64,000 bases of DNA. Origin: Gnetum montanum (lineage: Eukaryota; Streptophyta; Gnetopsida; Gnetales; Gnetaceae). The position numbers and the translations under genes were made by a program. Of this stretch, positions 1-11,174 are shown piece after piece; position 1 is the first letter of the stretch, and the number at the start of each line of letters is the position of its first letter. Location of the stretch: contig MNCI01003892.1 in the NCBI GenBank assembly GCA_015680685.1, positions 111,580 to 175,579 on the forward strand, given 5' to 3'. Under the pieces are notes generated by a model, which saw only the letters and a list, made by a program, of their open reading frames with translations, was not told the DNA's origin and searched no databases.

Positions 1-254
1 CATCACCATTGAAAGAGTCAACAATCGTAACCATCTCAGTAGTCGGGATGCTAGGAGTTGAGGTTGTAAACAGGTCCATCAAACCGACCTAGGTGAGGTG
101 ACTGATTATTAAATTAGAAGCTCACTTCTGTAACGACTTTTGTGATTTCTCTACCTCCCCGTACTTTGTAAAAAGCATAGCCTCAATACGCCCTATAATA
201 ATGGCAACTTCTTTAGGGGGGCTGACTATTGAAAAAAAACATCGAGCGAAAAAG

Positions 255-541
255 TTAAAAAATGGATGTAACACAATGATGCCCAAAAAAAGGAAAATGA
301 AGTTTGAGGAGCAGCCACCTACCATCTATGACTAGTGAAGGCGAGGTGGGTGCAGGATCAATCCTTTGAGAAACGATTGGCCCATTAGGAGACCAATCCT
401 TATGTAACCAAACGCAAGCCTGGCAATGCTCAAAGGCTTTTGAAAATTGCTTGTGGAAGTCAACAAGGGCCATCTTGGTCTGGTCTAACATCACGACATG
501 AAGAATTGAGCCCACCATAAAAGTCTCTAGCATTGTGCACA
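255..541 (-). pseudogene. possible downstream exon of the FCP1-like pseudogene
   Basis: A 95-codon minus-strand frame follows an acceptor-like TTTAG at 542-546, so the piece 542-682 could be an intron with GT and AG ends. The peptide (LVDFHKQFSKAFEHC..., then QRIDPAPTSPSLVIDG) has no domain I recognise. Its only support is position and strand next to the phosphatase-like exon. Confidence 0.25.
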
Positions 542-683
542 CTAAAGTAAGTCCACCATCATCATCACAAATCCCATGTTCATCAAAATGGGACGTACAT
601 AGGAAAAAAAACTTTCACATTTAGATGATGACATAGAATTAAAAACAAATCACAAATTAAAGTAAGTCACAAAGAAACATACC

Positions 684-1170
684 TGTCCACTTTGTACATC
701 ATCCTGGGTGGGTTCTAAAATAAAGTATGCACACGGAGAGCTAGGAAAAGTGTGTTGCTGCTATTGTAATGACTACAAGTAGGTAGCTCCCACACATGAG
801 TTAAAGGACGAGGGGATCTAGGACCCTCAACAAGGCCTCCCTCCACTCTAAATAGTCCCTCATCGATATCAGTGATGAAGGCTAGCATGTCCTATGTAGC
901 CTTGGGTAAAACAGTCTCAATAATATCATAAGCAATTTGTTCACTTAGATGAGACCATATGACAACATTGAAATTTTGTAATATAAACAAAAATAACGAA
1001 CTAGCACCGGGATGAAACCATATTTCATGGGGCCCAATTTGCCTGTCATAAGGGGGTGTGTCTAGCCCGAGGGGGTCAAACCAAGTTAGTACCCCGACAA
1101 GCTCAATAACAAGGAGAGAAGATTTAGGTCCCCTGCACATCACCAAAAAATTGGGTAAGTGAAAATCCAA
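684..1170 (-). pseudogene. FCP1/NIF-like HAD phosphatase domain, broken exon
   Basis: The minus strand reads K-S-S-L-L-V-I-E-L-V-G-V-L-T, then a block FHPGASSLFLFILQNFNVVIWS about 35 residues later. This is the order seen in FCP1/SCP (NLI-interacting factor) HAD phosphatases: LVLDLNGVL, then RPG..eFLe.l...F.V.vWts. After an in-frame TAG at 892-894 the same frame continues with RPLTHVWEL, SNTLF and, after another stop, NPPRMM, matching the family's KPL..lWe, NTLLiDDs and NPPnt blocks. The first catalytic Asp (DxDxT/N) reads E. The DDS block is lost. The fragment ends at a good splice donor (AG|GTATGT, 682). I infer a dead, multi-exon host-derived copy; it could also be gene sequence captured by a repeat. 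Family assignment is fairly sure and function is lost. Confidence 0.6.
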
Positions 1171-2149
1171 GAACTAGCAATAGATCAACATCACATAAAA
1201 CCAAAAAAAAATCTTATAAACAAATGTAACACCCCATGAGGCAAAATATAATCTTATACTTACTAAGGCATATTGAAATCAATTATAGAGTAAATCCATG
1301 TTTAAAATCCTAGAAAAATAAATGTAAACAATTTAAAATCTAGAAATCATTGAACATCTTCATGAAAAGCCTAGGATTGAAAATTCAAAATTCGTTCCCA
1401 CGTTGCCTTGGACAAAAATCCAAAACCCATAATCACGCTACCGAGGGAGGAAAAATTGGGAAATTTTAGTCACGCTGCTCAGGGAGGAAAAATTCGAAAA
1501 TTTTAGTCATGCTACCCAGGGAGGAAAAATTTGGAAAATTTCAGTCACGCTACCCAGGGAGGAAAAATTTGGGAAATTTTAGTCACGCTGCCTAGGGAGG
1601 AAATATTTGGGAAATTTCAATCACGCTACCCAGGGAGGAAAAATTGGGAAATTTTAGTCACGCTACCCAAGGAGGAAAAATTTGGGAAATTTCAGTCATG
1701 CTACCCAGGGAGGAAAAATTTGGGAAATTTAAGTCATGCTGCCCAGGGAGGAAAATTTAAAAAACTTAAGGTCATGCTACCTTAGCCCAAAAGCCCAGAA
1801 AAATCATGGTCATGCACTACCTAGGGCAAAATGAAACTAAAATTCAAGGTCATGCTATGTAGGGTAGAAAACTAAAATTTCATGGACTAAAACCCAAAAA
1901 TTGTAAGTCACGTTGAGTTCCCCCAGAATTGAAAATTTACAGGTCATTCTACCCTAGAAAAAGCTCAAAAATTTGCAAAACCACGATGCCCAAAGATTGA
2001 AATTTCAAGAGTGCTGCCCCCTTCAAAATCAGAAATTTACAGCCATTCTAGCCATTCTTGCCCCTCTAAAAATCAAAATTATTTAATCATTTTGCTCTCC
2101 AAAAATCTATGAAATTTTTAAAGTTTTATGAAATTTTATAACCACTATA
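1171..2149. other. non-coding, repeat-derived sequence upstream of the truncated RT
   Basis: Apart from the minisatellite I see no gene. A TGTAACACCCC word at 1226 looks like a plant LTR start, but no partner LTR was found. From about 1800 to 2100 the text carries GTCATGCT, CCACGATGCC and similar words that recall the U3 of element A's LTR. It joins RT coding sequence abruptly near 2150. Confidence 0.45.
1433..1775. repeat. 38-bp tandem minisatellite, about nine copies
   Basis: Units of 37-38 bp start with TCACGCTACCCAGGGAGG and continue with an A-rich then T-rich half (AAAAATTTGGGAAATTTTAG). Copies differ mainly by C/T changes and 1-bp length changes. Decayed CACGCT/CATGCT words continue to about 2060. 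An 84-codon + frame at 1531-1785 is only the repeat read through and is not a gene. Confidence 0.9.
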
Positions 2150-2760
2150 AAAGATGATTCCCCATTACCTAGTATTGATCAACTTATTGACATGAATGTT
2201 GGGCATGCACTATTGTCTTCATGAATGGATTTTCAGGCTACAATCAAATAAGAATTAATCCAGAGCATCAACTTAAGAAAACTTTTATGACACCGTGGGA
2301 GACATTTTGTTATACGATGATGCCATTTGGCCTTAAAAATGTAGTTGCTACATATCAGCAAGCAATGACATACATATCTAGTGACTACATGCTTAATTTT
2401 CTCAATGATTATGTTGATGATATAGTGGTCAAGTCTAAAACAAGTGAACAACATGCAAAAGATCTAAACTTAGTACTTAAACGTTGTCTCAAATATGACC
2501 TTAGGCTCAACCCAAAAAAGTGTGTCTTCGATGTTAAAATAGGAAAAATGCTTGGTTTCCTTTTTTCTGAAATAGGGATACAAGTAGACCCCGATAAGGT
2601 TAAAGCGATAACCAATATGCAACCACCACGAAACCTTACTGAACTATGCAGCCTCCAAGGTAGGCTGCAATTCATTAGATGGTTTATCGAAAAGCAGATG
2701 GATAAGTTGAGTTCCATGCAACATCTATTACAAAAGAATGTACATATCCAATGGACTTAA
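2150..2760 (+). pseudogene. pol: Ty3/gypsy reverse transcriptase, 5'-truncated (element A)
   Basis: The frame has the gypsy RT signature: KDDSPLPSIDQL, then a 1-nt deletion near 2217, then NGFSGYNQIRI, TPWETFCYTMMPFGLKN and the catalytic YVDDIVVKS motif at about residue 66 of the open frame that begins at 2221. After it come LNPKKCVF, GFLFSEIGI (family: GflvS.rGIe) and LQGRLQFIRWFI (the aalnRFI region). Fingers and the first half of the palm are absent. The frame stops at 2758. The YVDD aspartates are intact. RT copies element RNA into DNA in virus-like particles, but this copy is broken at both ends. Confidence 0.9.
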
Positions 2761-3057
2761 TAATGCTAAGATGCGTTTGAGAACATATAACAAGAGCTAG
2801 CCCAGCTACCAACTGTTTATCCTCCATAAAGGAACAAACCTTTCTACATCTATCTTGCAACTTCCAGTTCCTCCATCACATCCATGCTTGGTTAAAAACA
2901 TCAAGATGGAGCTGAGATCCCTGTATATTATCTAAGCCATTCTTTAATAGCCTATGAACAATGATAGAATGTCGTAGAAAAATCATGCCTCTCCCTCGTC
3001 TTCTCCTTGAAGAAATGACAGCATTATCTCTTCTGTAATCAGGTTTACATCATTTGC
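2761..3057 (+). pseudogene. degenerate RT-linked RNase H (element A)
   Basis: Frames must be switched repeatedly, but remnants are readable: QLPTVYPP and TSILQLPV-type sequence near the start, and a stop-broken YYLSHSLIAYEQ-like stretch at 2920-2965. In intact elements this is the RNase H directly following RT. It is shattered here while the second RNase H downstream is still open. Confidence 0.6.
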
Positions 3058-4683
3058 AAGGATAATGTTCTCCATGCCATCACTAATAACATCTATGAGT
3101 CCAGTAGGTTAGCTAGGTGGAAAGTGATGATTGCAAAATTTGATTTACACTATGTCACTCAATCTTCCATAAAAGGTCAAGCAATAGCCATGCAACTAAC
3201 TATCTCGCCGATGCACGATCAAGCAATGATAAACCCCAAATTCCCAGATGAAAATATTAACAGTATAAACATCATACCTAATGATTATGAGGCAATCCTC
3301 TACTTCTATGGAGCTTTAACCTCTCAAGGAGGAAGTTCCATAGCCATTTTAACATACCCCTCTGGAGAAATCCAACCTTCTACCTACCACTTAAACTTTC
3401 CTTGCACCAATAACGTAGCAGAATACGAAGGTCTTCTTAGAGGCCTTCAAGTAGCGTTAACTTCAGGAATCTTACACCTTGTAGTTCGGGGTGATTCACA
3501 ATTAGTTATTAATCAAGTCACTGAGGTCTACACATGCACAGCTTTTCATTTACAACTATACTATGATTTGACCAAACATCTAGTGAGGCAACTAGTAGAA
3601 GTGGATATACAACATGTCTCTAGAAGTGAAAACACCATCGCTAATGCACTTACCACACTAGCCTTAAACATGACACCTGAAATGTTCCATGCATTACCTA
3701 GTTCTATAACCAGTTGTGTTGAACCTGTAATTAACACTCTAAATGAAGTACCTATAGCATATGTTAGTACAACACATGCAATAGAATGGAATGATGACAT
3801 AAAAGAGTATCTTCTAAGAGGAAAACCTCCACAACACTTGAAGAATGCTCAAAAAGATGCCGTACAAAAACGTTCCTGCCAATATGCATTAATAGGAGAC
3901 ACCTTGTGTCATAAATCCTATGAAGGCATTTTATTAATGTGCGTCAGTAGCATTAATGGTCAAACGATTGTAGAACAAATCCATAAAGGACTTTGTGGAG
4001 GGCACATAGCACCTAAAGTAATGGCAACGAAGATTAGGTGTTTAGGCTATTATTGGCCACACATGGAATACGATTGCATCTCCAATGTTAGAACATGTGA
4101 CATTTGCCAAAAGCATGGTAACCTTATACATGTGCCACCTAACAAACTACATATAGCACAAATCACATGGCCATTCCAAAAATGGGGTATAGACTTAATT
4201 GGACCGGTAACACCATCATCCTCTATAGGACATAACTTCATCATCACTGCAACTGAATATTTCACAAAATGGGTAGAAGCTATTCCCCTTTGGAAGACCA
4301 CCTCAAAACACATATGCACTTTGATAATGGAAAATATTATGACATGTTCTGGTATTCCAATGACAATAGTTACCGACAATGGGCCACAGTTCAGCAGTGT
4401 AGATATGAAAAGCTTCTGTGAAAGTATGGGCATTAAACACGCATTTTCATCACCTTACTACTCACAAAGAAATGGTCAAGCAGAGGCTACAAATAAAACT
4501 ATCATCATGATGCTCAAAAAAATGCTGAATCAGAGTAAGAAGCGATGGCATGAACAATTAGTCTACACATTATGGTCTTACAGAACGACACATCAAACAT
4601 CCACAGGTAAAACTCCATATATCCTTGTGTACGGATTTGAAGTTGTTTTACCTTTAGAATTTAGGTTCCCTCATTGTAGATAG
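3058..4683 (+). pseudogene. pol: archaeal-type RNase H plus integrase (element A pol 3' half)
   Basis: The open frame extends upstream of its first ATG (3124) to about 3058 (KDNVLHAITNN...RLARWK). The aRNase H shows TNNVAEYEGLLRGLQVA, then VVRGDSQLVINQV, then HVSRSENTIANAL. The first catalytic Asp (usual FDGA) reads FYGA and the last (usual ADAL) reads ANAL, so this nuclease is probably dead. The integrase follows: an HHCC finger (H..GGH, then C..C in RTCDICQKHGN) and the DDE core with GIDLIGP, VTDNGPQF and GQAEATNK, all three acidic residues present. Integrase inserts the cDNA into the host genome. The frame runs off at 4681 after YGFEVVLPLEF through a frameshift. Confidence 0.92.
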
Positions 4684-4689
4684 CTCTCT

Positions 4690-5024
4690 CCAGCCTTCTC
4701 GATGAAAGTCAAAATAATGAATTGCACATTTCCAACCTCGATTCGATAGAGGAGGAATGTGTACAAACGCTTGATCAAATTGAATGGTACCAAAAACAAC
4801 AGAGGCAAGGGCACAAGCACGATCTCCATAAATGCTTGAACAAAGATGGAGATCTAGTCCTTAAGGTCACCTAAGAACATCTAGATAAATTCTCAGCCAA
4901 CTGGGAAGGTCCTTACTTAGTTACTAAGGCATACAACAATGGAGAATTCAAACTTGCTAACATGGACGTAAACAAGTTTACCAATCCTACAAACCACTTG
5001 TACTTGAAAAGGTACTATGTCTGA
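4690..5024 (+). pseudogene. pol: integrase C-terminal domain, frameshifted (element A)
   Basis: The homologous reading continues in another frame: LLDESQNNELH, then DQIEWYQKQQRQ, a TAA stop after LVLKVT (where Gln CAA is likely ancestral), then FSANWEGPYLVTKAY and NHLYLKRYYV ending in TGA at 5022. The W-G-P-Y-x-V block and the final LK.YY are the usual Tat pol tail. One frameshift near 4670-4695 and one stop separate it from the main frame. Confidence 0.85.
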
Positions 5025-5039
5025 CAAACTTGAGGTACG

Positions 5040-5375
5040 TCATAGTCCTGGAATCATGACTTAAAACTGATACCACAGAGTAGTCCTGACATCATGACTT
5101 AAAACTGATACCACAAAGTAGTCCTGCCATCATGACTTAAAACTGATACCACAAAGCTCTATCTAGTATGACACTAAACTAATACATCCATCCACCATGA
5201 CATGAAACTAGCATCCAAAGTTCACTAAGACTATAAACTAGTTTTTGCCTCTTCACAGTATGCTATGACTATAAACTAGCAATGCACCATCTGCTACGAT
5301 GCTAAAATAGCATCATCCAAGGGGTTATGACGTGAAACTAATCCACAATAGTCCACTAAGACTATAAATTGGTGA
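5040..5375. repeat. 38-bp tandem repeat in the pol-to-LTR spacer, decaying rightwards
   Basis: Three clear units start at 5053, 5091 and 5129 (ATCATGACTTAAAACTGATA, then CCACA.AGTAGTCCTG). Weaker derivatives (CTA.GAC.ATAAACTAG) continue to about 5375. The period matches the upstream minisatellite, but the sequence differs. Confidence 0.85.
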
Positions 5376-6585
5376 CATCATCAACAACCAGAAAAAACTT
5401 GAAAATATGTGTCGCTGCAATCAATTGTTCATGTTTCACAAAGACTTGCTACACAATTTGTCTCATGGGCATTAATGAGGCTAATGTTGTTCATGATTCT
5501 GTGTGCTTTCAAAATTGCACATGGTGACTCCATCTCCTTGTTTAAAGTGTTTAGCTGACTATTTCATTTATGGTTTTTCTTATCTTTTTGGAGTTGTGTT
5601 TACAGGATGACATTTTTGAGATGTTCGTGCATAGATGCACTTCATTGTGACGACAAGGTATCACATTCTTCCTGACGCATGTAATAGGGTTAATTAATTC
5701 ATTCATAAGTACATTCTTAACTCTCGATACATCCCATATTTCCCCATCATGCTCCCCTTAGCCTTTTCAATTACACCCCCCTGATACATTCTGCTCACCT
5801 CAAAAGTCTTGATACACTATTGCTGACTATAGCTCTCTAAGTAGTTGTAACACAAAACATAGTACACAGTACATGACACAAAATGCAAGTGCTCGAACAT
5901 GAGCACAACACTAAAAGCAAGCTCTTTCAAAAAGACCAAAGAGAAAATGAAAAATGAAAGAAAAGGAAAAGAAAAAACAAAGAAAAAACAAAAGAAAAGA
6001 AGAAACAAATAAAAAAACAAATAAGAAAAGAAAACAAAAGGGTCAAAGAGAAAAATGCACAGAAAAGGTCTTCATGACCCCGTTGACATCATAAACAAAA
6101 AACTATTGGTTATTCTCATACAAGCTCTAGGCAAGAAGGTAATTATCTTGAAAAACAGTTACACTTGTGTCTCAAAGAGACCATGTTGCACACCATCGCG
6201 TGGCTTTGGTTGTTTACAATGGGCCCTATGAACACTCTATAAGATTACCATTTCTCCAAAGAATTCACCTTCCTATGTCTTAGCTCCAAGTTTGCTGAAC
6301 ACTCGCTATGGACAAAGACCAAAGATATAACTTGTTCACAAGAGAGCATTCATCTCCCACAAATCCTGACAACAATTATCATCCTTGAACAACTCTCGAA
6401 TTCCCCTGATTTCAACCAATCCCCTCCCCTTGTATCTTAAATTGCATTTCCCCAATCTCATGTACTTTTGAAAATGATGCGATGACATCCAACAAGGGCT
6501 AAGGATTAATGTTTAGTACTTTTTTGTTCATGGTGTTTTGCACTTCTTTGTCAATGCCTCTCTGGTAGATTCCTCTAGATGTCAA
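5376..6585 (+). other. element A spacer between pol and PPT, no gene
   Basis: No domain is recognisable. It contains a purine-rich run at 5935-6060 (AAAGAAAAGAAACAAA type) that gives a spurious hydrophobic frame on the minus strand. Element B, from the same lineage, has only about 160 bp here, so this spacer is enlarged, perhaps by an old insertion. Confidence 0.5.
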
Positions 6586-6599
6586 CAAAGAGGGGCCAA
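6586..6599 (+). promoter_or_regulatory. polypurine tract of element A
   Basis: ACAAAGAGGGGCCA lies directly before the TGAAACACC start of the LTR. The same AAAGAGGGGCCA precedes the LTR of element B on the minus strand (39930-39941). It is the expected primer site for plus-strand synthesis. Confidence 0.8.
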
Positions 6600-6802
6600 T
6601 GAAACACCACTAATTTCAGCCTATCACTTTAAAATGAAAATGACTCAAGCCCTTTTGAGCATTCAGAAGGAAAAAATTTGGCTAAGGCATTGAGCTCACC
6701 CCCACCTTGCCCATTCCAGCTTGCTCATGTTATCAAGTTAACTTTCCCTCAGCATGAGCAACTTCAAAAGCTTCCTAATCAAGTCAAAAAAGTCAAAATA
6801 TA

Positions 6803-7470
6803 AAGGTTTAAGCTATCCTCAAGAGCCACTGATTTCCACTCCAAGTTTCAACATTCAAAAATTCTAGATTTCATCTCAAAATTGCAAGTTTTTGAGGTCA
6901 TGCTACAGGTCATGCTAAGCGTGACCAACTTTTAGAGCCTCAAAACTAAGTCAAAATGACTTGATTTCAAGGGTGAAAGTCATCCTTAGGATCCACTATT
7001 GATAACTATGGGTCCCAGCCTTCAAAAATTCCAGATTTCAGCTAAAAATTGTAAGTTTTTGAGGTCACATTGCAGGTCATGCAGAGCATGAGTCCAGCAT
7101 GACCAACATTTATAGCCTCAAAACTAAGTCAAAACGACTTGATTTCAAGGGTGCAAGTTGTCCTTAGGGTCCACTATTGATAACTATGGGTTCTAACCTT
7201 TAGAAATCCCATATTTCAGATAAAAATTGCAAGTTTTTGAGGTCACATTGAAGGTCACATTGCAGGTCATGCTAAGCGTGAGTCCAGCTTCACCAACTTT
7301 TAGAGCCTCAAAACTGAGTCAAAACAACATGATTTCAAGGGTGCAAGTCATCCTCAAGGTCCACTATTGATAAATATGGATCCTAGCCTTTAGAAATCCC
7401 AGATTTCAACTCAAAATTGCAAGTTTTTGAGGTCACATTGAAGGTCACGTTGCAGGTCACGTTGAGCATG
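6803..7470 (+). repeat. 167-180-bp tandem repeat, four copies, in element A U3
   Basis: The phrase AAGTTTTTGAGGTCA recurs with GAGGTCA at 6894, 7061, 7239 and 7419 (spacings 167, 178, 180). Each unit also carries TTTCAAGGGTG and GGTCCACTATTGATAA or a close variant. The junction of each unit holds GTCACGTT/GTCATGCT and AGCATGAC words, which continue as a denser array to about 7740. Confidence 0.9.
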
Positions 7471-8175
7471 ACCTACCCAAAACAGCTCCAAATCAGACAC
7501 ATCCAAGCTCAAATTTCCAGATCCAAATCACACACTTGTAGGTAGTAGTTGTACTTATAAAAAAGATTCAAAAAGTTCCAAATTTGGTGTCAAAATTGCA
7601 TTTTTCCCACCTCATGCTCAGGTCACACTGAAGTCACGCCCAGCGTGACTGCCTAGCATGATTCATGCTCAGGTCACGTTGGGGTCATGCCTAGCATGAC
7701 TGCCCAACATGAGTGTAGCATGAATGCCAGTCATGCTTACAAAAAGATGCTTTAAAAGCATGTTGAAGACACATTGAACCCTAAATAGCTCACGTTGGAA
7801 GCTTTGATCAAACAAAGATGGCTCAAACAGCCTCAAATCGACATCTCGACATCCTAGAGCGATTGATCCGTGGTCAAGCTAGCCGGGGTTGAATTTCTCT
7901 TATTGTTCACTTCATTATAACTCTTCATTTGTGGGCTTGTCATGCCCTCATGGTCTAAATTAAATGTACTTTCATGGTCTTGAATGACCTAAAAATTGTA
8001 AAATGCAATGTATTTGGTTAGGAATGTAGCTTGCTGACACACATCCAATGCTTGCCAACACACATCCAACGCGTACACAGTTGTCCATTGGACATGTGTT
8101 ACGAGATTTTCTTTCCCCTCATCTCCCAGCCATTGATTCCATTCTAGAATTCCACACCTGAGCCTAGCCCAGCCC

Positions 8176-8183
8176 TATAAATA
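8176..8183 (+). promoter_or_regulatory. TATA box in element A LTR
   Basis: CCCTATAAATACC sits about 580 bp before the LTR end, a plausible U3/R promoter position for this family. Confidence 0.6.
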
Positions 8184-8763
8184 CCTTGTCAATTCACATG
8201 AACCATGGGTCGGCAAGGAGCGATCTTGGAGACATTGGCAATTCTAAGAACATATGCAGAATCGGTGAATCCTTGGGTGGTTGGCACACTTGACTCTTGG
8301 CATACAAGCAGTCCTCACGTACATCATTACATCATTCACATCACGACATCACATCACCCTGAGGTTAGGTGTCTAACTTGTCATCCATGCACATGCAACT
8401 ACGTCTTGATCGGTGCACATCCTTGTTTAAACAATATAATATAGTTTCATTATTACCTTCCATTTACATTGTTTAGCTCTGTTTATGCTTTATTTATAAT
8501 TCAATACGCTCTATTTACATTTTGTATTACTATTTGCATTTTGTTAACATCCTATTTACACCATTTATGACAATCCTAGCACTGGCCATAGCTTACACTA
8601 AGGGAAGTTCTTGGTTGATTTGCATGCAAACCATCCAAGGTACTCTACCTTCGTTCCCTTTTCCAACTTGCCCTCAAGAGAAGGAAAGGTTACCTATGCG
8701 TGCCGACGATCTCTCGGTGTCTGTTCCCCTTCCAAGCTTACACCGACTATGTAGGTCAGTACA

Positions 8764-9199
8764 GACATCCCTCTTTGGTGAAGAGGACATAGACATAGGG
8801 GGCAAAGACGTACGTTTGGAAGTACTTGGGGCAGTATCTTCCCTCGACATCTCACCTTTGAAATGCACTTCTCATTTTATAGGATGGGAAGGTTGTTCAG
8901 CCATCTTGCATAGGGCAGGGGCTATTGGAGGAGTTGGCCCCCTAATGACAAATGAAGCTAATGGTGTTAATGGGTGGGATGGCATAGTTTTGCTTACAGA
9001 TGGCATGTGGGTGGATGCTCGGGGAGGAATCCTTAGGAAAAATTATTGTTGCAAGTTTTGGTTAGCCATTGCTAGTACTAGTGCACCACGTTGAGGAATG
9101 CAGATGACAAATGTTTGCTAGGGTGGCTGAGGATCACTATCAATACCGATGGCATTGATAATGTAACCAACATTGTTGGCATTGAGGGGGTCCATGTAG
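8764..9199 (-). pseudogene. remnant downstream of element D gag
   Basis: The minus strand has short open pieces (HVYMDPLNANNVGYIINAI near 9200-9140; MHFKGEMSREDTAP at 8868) but no aspartic-protease D-T/S-G motif. By position it should be the gag-protease linker. It is cut at 8764 by the end of element A's LTR. Confidence 0.4.
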
Positions 9200-11174
9200 A
9201 CATGCAGGGATTAATTTTCGTGACGTATTGGGTTGCTTTCATCCAACACCAGTTTTCCCTGATCAATAATCCTTTGGATGTCATCCTGCAAAGCTAGACA
9301 GTAATCTGTATTGTGACCACACTTTTGGTGATAGTCACAGAATGTATCCAGCCTGAAGCCCTTAGGAATTGGAGGCTCATTGGGCAAGGCCAAAGAGGGG
9401 TTCCTAAGGAGCTCGCAATAATGCTAATGTCTCCTGACTCCCTCTTCTAACATCTATTTTTTTTGGATGTGACTCATTGCTAGTAACTACTTCAGAAGTT
9501 TTGAAGACCTAAGATGAAGTAGGGTATACTTTGAGCAATCTTTATGTTCAAAGTTTGGTTTGGGTTGTGTAGATGTCTCGGGTGCAGGTACCTCAGGTTG
9601 TGGTGTGTGGTCATCCTTAGGCATGGGGTTAGCTATGGGTGTGGCTGATTTCTTGTTGTTCTTGTTACCATTGTTATGAGGCTTGGGCTTGGCTTTGATC
9701 GCCACAGTAGCCACCATGGTTGTTGGAGCCTTACCCTTATCCTTCTTTGTGAAGGTGTTCTTGTAAGCAATATAGGTTGGATCTTTGCTCGCCTCAGTTG
9801 CATCTTGTATGCTCTTAGTCTAAGCAAAGGCCTGACTAAGAGTACAAGGAGCGAGGTAATATAGTTTAGACTTGATGAAGTTGTTCACTGTGCCCTTAAA
9901 GATGGCCAACAAGTGGGCCTTCATGATGGGCTCTCTGATTTCATTAAGGATTACACTTCAATGCTGAATGAACTTTTGGACCAACTCGAGAGGATCTTGC
10001 TTCGCGCTCATCAACTGATCCAGCATGATTTATGGCTTTAAGTTATACATGAAGCACATCACGAACTAAGTCAGAAGCTCCTCTAGGGTTGAAATAGATG
10101 AACGTGACAACACGAGGTACCAATCTAAAGCTTTCCTGGCTAAGGACATAGCAAAGACACAGATAATTGTGTGCAACCATTGTTGCAACAAAAGGGATTC
10201 ATACCTAAAGGTAACAAGATGTGCACTGGGATCTCCCTTCCCATTGTATTTAGTGAAGTGTGGGAGGGACATCCCTGGGGCCAATATCAATGGAGGGATT
10301 GCAAGGCTGATGGGGTCATCCTGGTAGAAGTCCATGACTTGTACCGTGTTAGACTCGATAGCCTTGAGGCATTTTATTTCCTCAATGAGGCTCTAGGTGA
10401 GCTGGAATGCTTGGTCTAGACCCCAGGATGATGTGGATGGCTAGGGAGCCACCAAGGTAGCTTCCATCTGTTGGGTGGTAGGGGTAGCAATGCGACTCAT
10501 CGGTGGTACTGTTGGGTGGCTCTTGTAAAGGGCACCACTTACACTATCCACCACCCAGTAGGTGGTGCTATTGAGGTAGCAACTGTGTATTGCTCCATGG
10601 AATGGGCAGCTTGTGTGCAAGGTGGAAATGACCATATTCCCATGCCAGGTCGTACCATCTACAAGGTTTGGTAGGCCTGGTGGGGAACATGGTGAGACAC
10701 CTACGATGGTAGCGTAGCAAGGGGAACAGAGAATGAGGTCCACCACGTTGACAGGCCTGGGCCCGCCACTGATGGTGGGACAAATGTAAATGTAGGGATG
10801 GAAGCAGAAGCTGCATACGACTGTGAAGCTGATACGATGTGCACATGTGGCAGGGTAGCCGTGATTGGCATATGATGCACTACAGGGATGAATTGATGAA
10901 TGGTTTGCAAAGGAATAGTGGCTGCAAATGAAACAAGTGAAACAAGTGAAAGAGGTAGTTCATACAATGAGGGGTCGACATGGCTACCCATTGCAGATGT
11001 GATTGCAGGCTGCAAAAATGTAGGCATGATCACGAAGGGAGTGGTAATAGACAATGGGTTAGTCCAGAAGGATTGGGTAGGAGGGATAGTAATAGGGTTG
11101 GTTTGACCTCCCCCATCAAATTAGGAATCGAGTTCCTTCTGTATATCTTGGAAGTCATCATCATGGTTAGACAT
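9200..11174 (-). pseudogene. gag: gag polyprotein of element D
   Basis: I start at an ATG (11174) giving MSNHDDDFQDIQKELDS. A Pro/Ser-rich N-terminal half follows (to about 10440). The capsid-like core at 10335-10066 reads VMDFYQDDPIS, FTKYNGKGDPSAHL, LARKALDWY and STLEELL, the Retrotrans_gag pattern. A basic Lys/Asn/Pro linker (9717-9487) follows, then the zinc knuckle CDYHQKCGHNTDYC at about 9340, which has the CX2HX4HX4C spacing seen in Tat gags. Several stops and frame changes separate the pieces. Gag forms the particle that packages element RNA. No protease motif was found before the sequence is cut at 8764. Confidence 0.82.

Larger units (their letters stand above)
2150..8763 (+). mobile_element. 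Element A: 5'-truncated Tat-type Ty3/gypsy retrotransposon
   Basis: The order is RT (2150-2760), degraded RT-linked RNase H (2761-3057), an additional archaeal-type RNase H, then zinc finger-integrase (3058-5024), a long spacer, PPT (6586-6599) and 3' LTR (6600-8763). RT, RNase H, a second RNase H and integrase in this order define the Tat lineage of Ty3/gypsy. The 5' LTR, gag, protease and first part of RT are missing, replaced at about 2150 by minisatellite-type sequence. The 3' end lies against element D, as if A had inserted into D's gag region. Frameshifts and stops make it inactive. Confidence 0.85.
6600..8763 (+). repeat. 3' LTR of element A (2.16 kb)
   Basis: It begins TGAAACACCAC after the PPT and ends GTCAGTACA at 8763. 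The last 140 bp (8625-8763) align by eye with the 3' end of element J's LTR on the minus strand (AAGGTACTCT.CCTTCGT, then CCAACTTGCCCTCA). This fixes the boundary. It has a TATA box at 8176 and large tandem repeats in U3. A + frame at 8522-9094 runs across the LTR end into element D and is not a gene. Confidence 0.8.

Noticed and set aside
1531-1785. Plus-strand frame with a repeated peptide
   Set aside because: It is the 38-bp minisatellite read through, with changing phase and a non-ATG start.
8522-9094. 190-codon plus-strand open frame
   Set aside because: It crosses from element A's LTR into element D antisense to D's gag remnant. No domain and no coding support.
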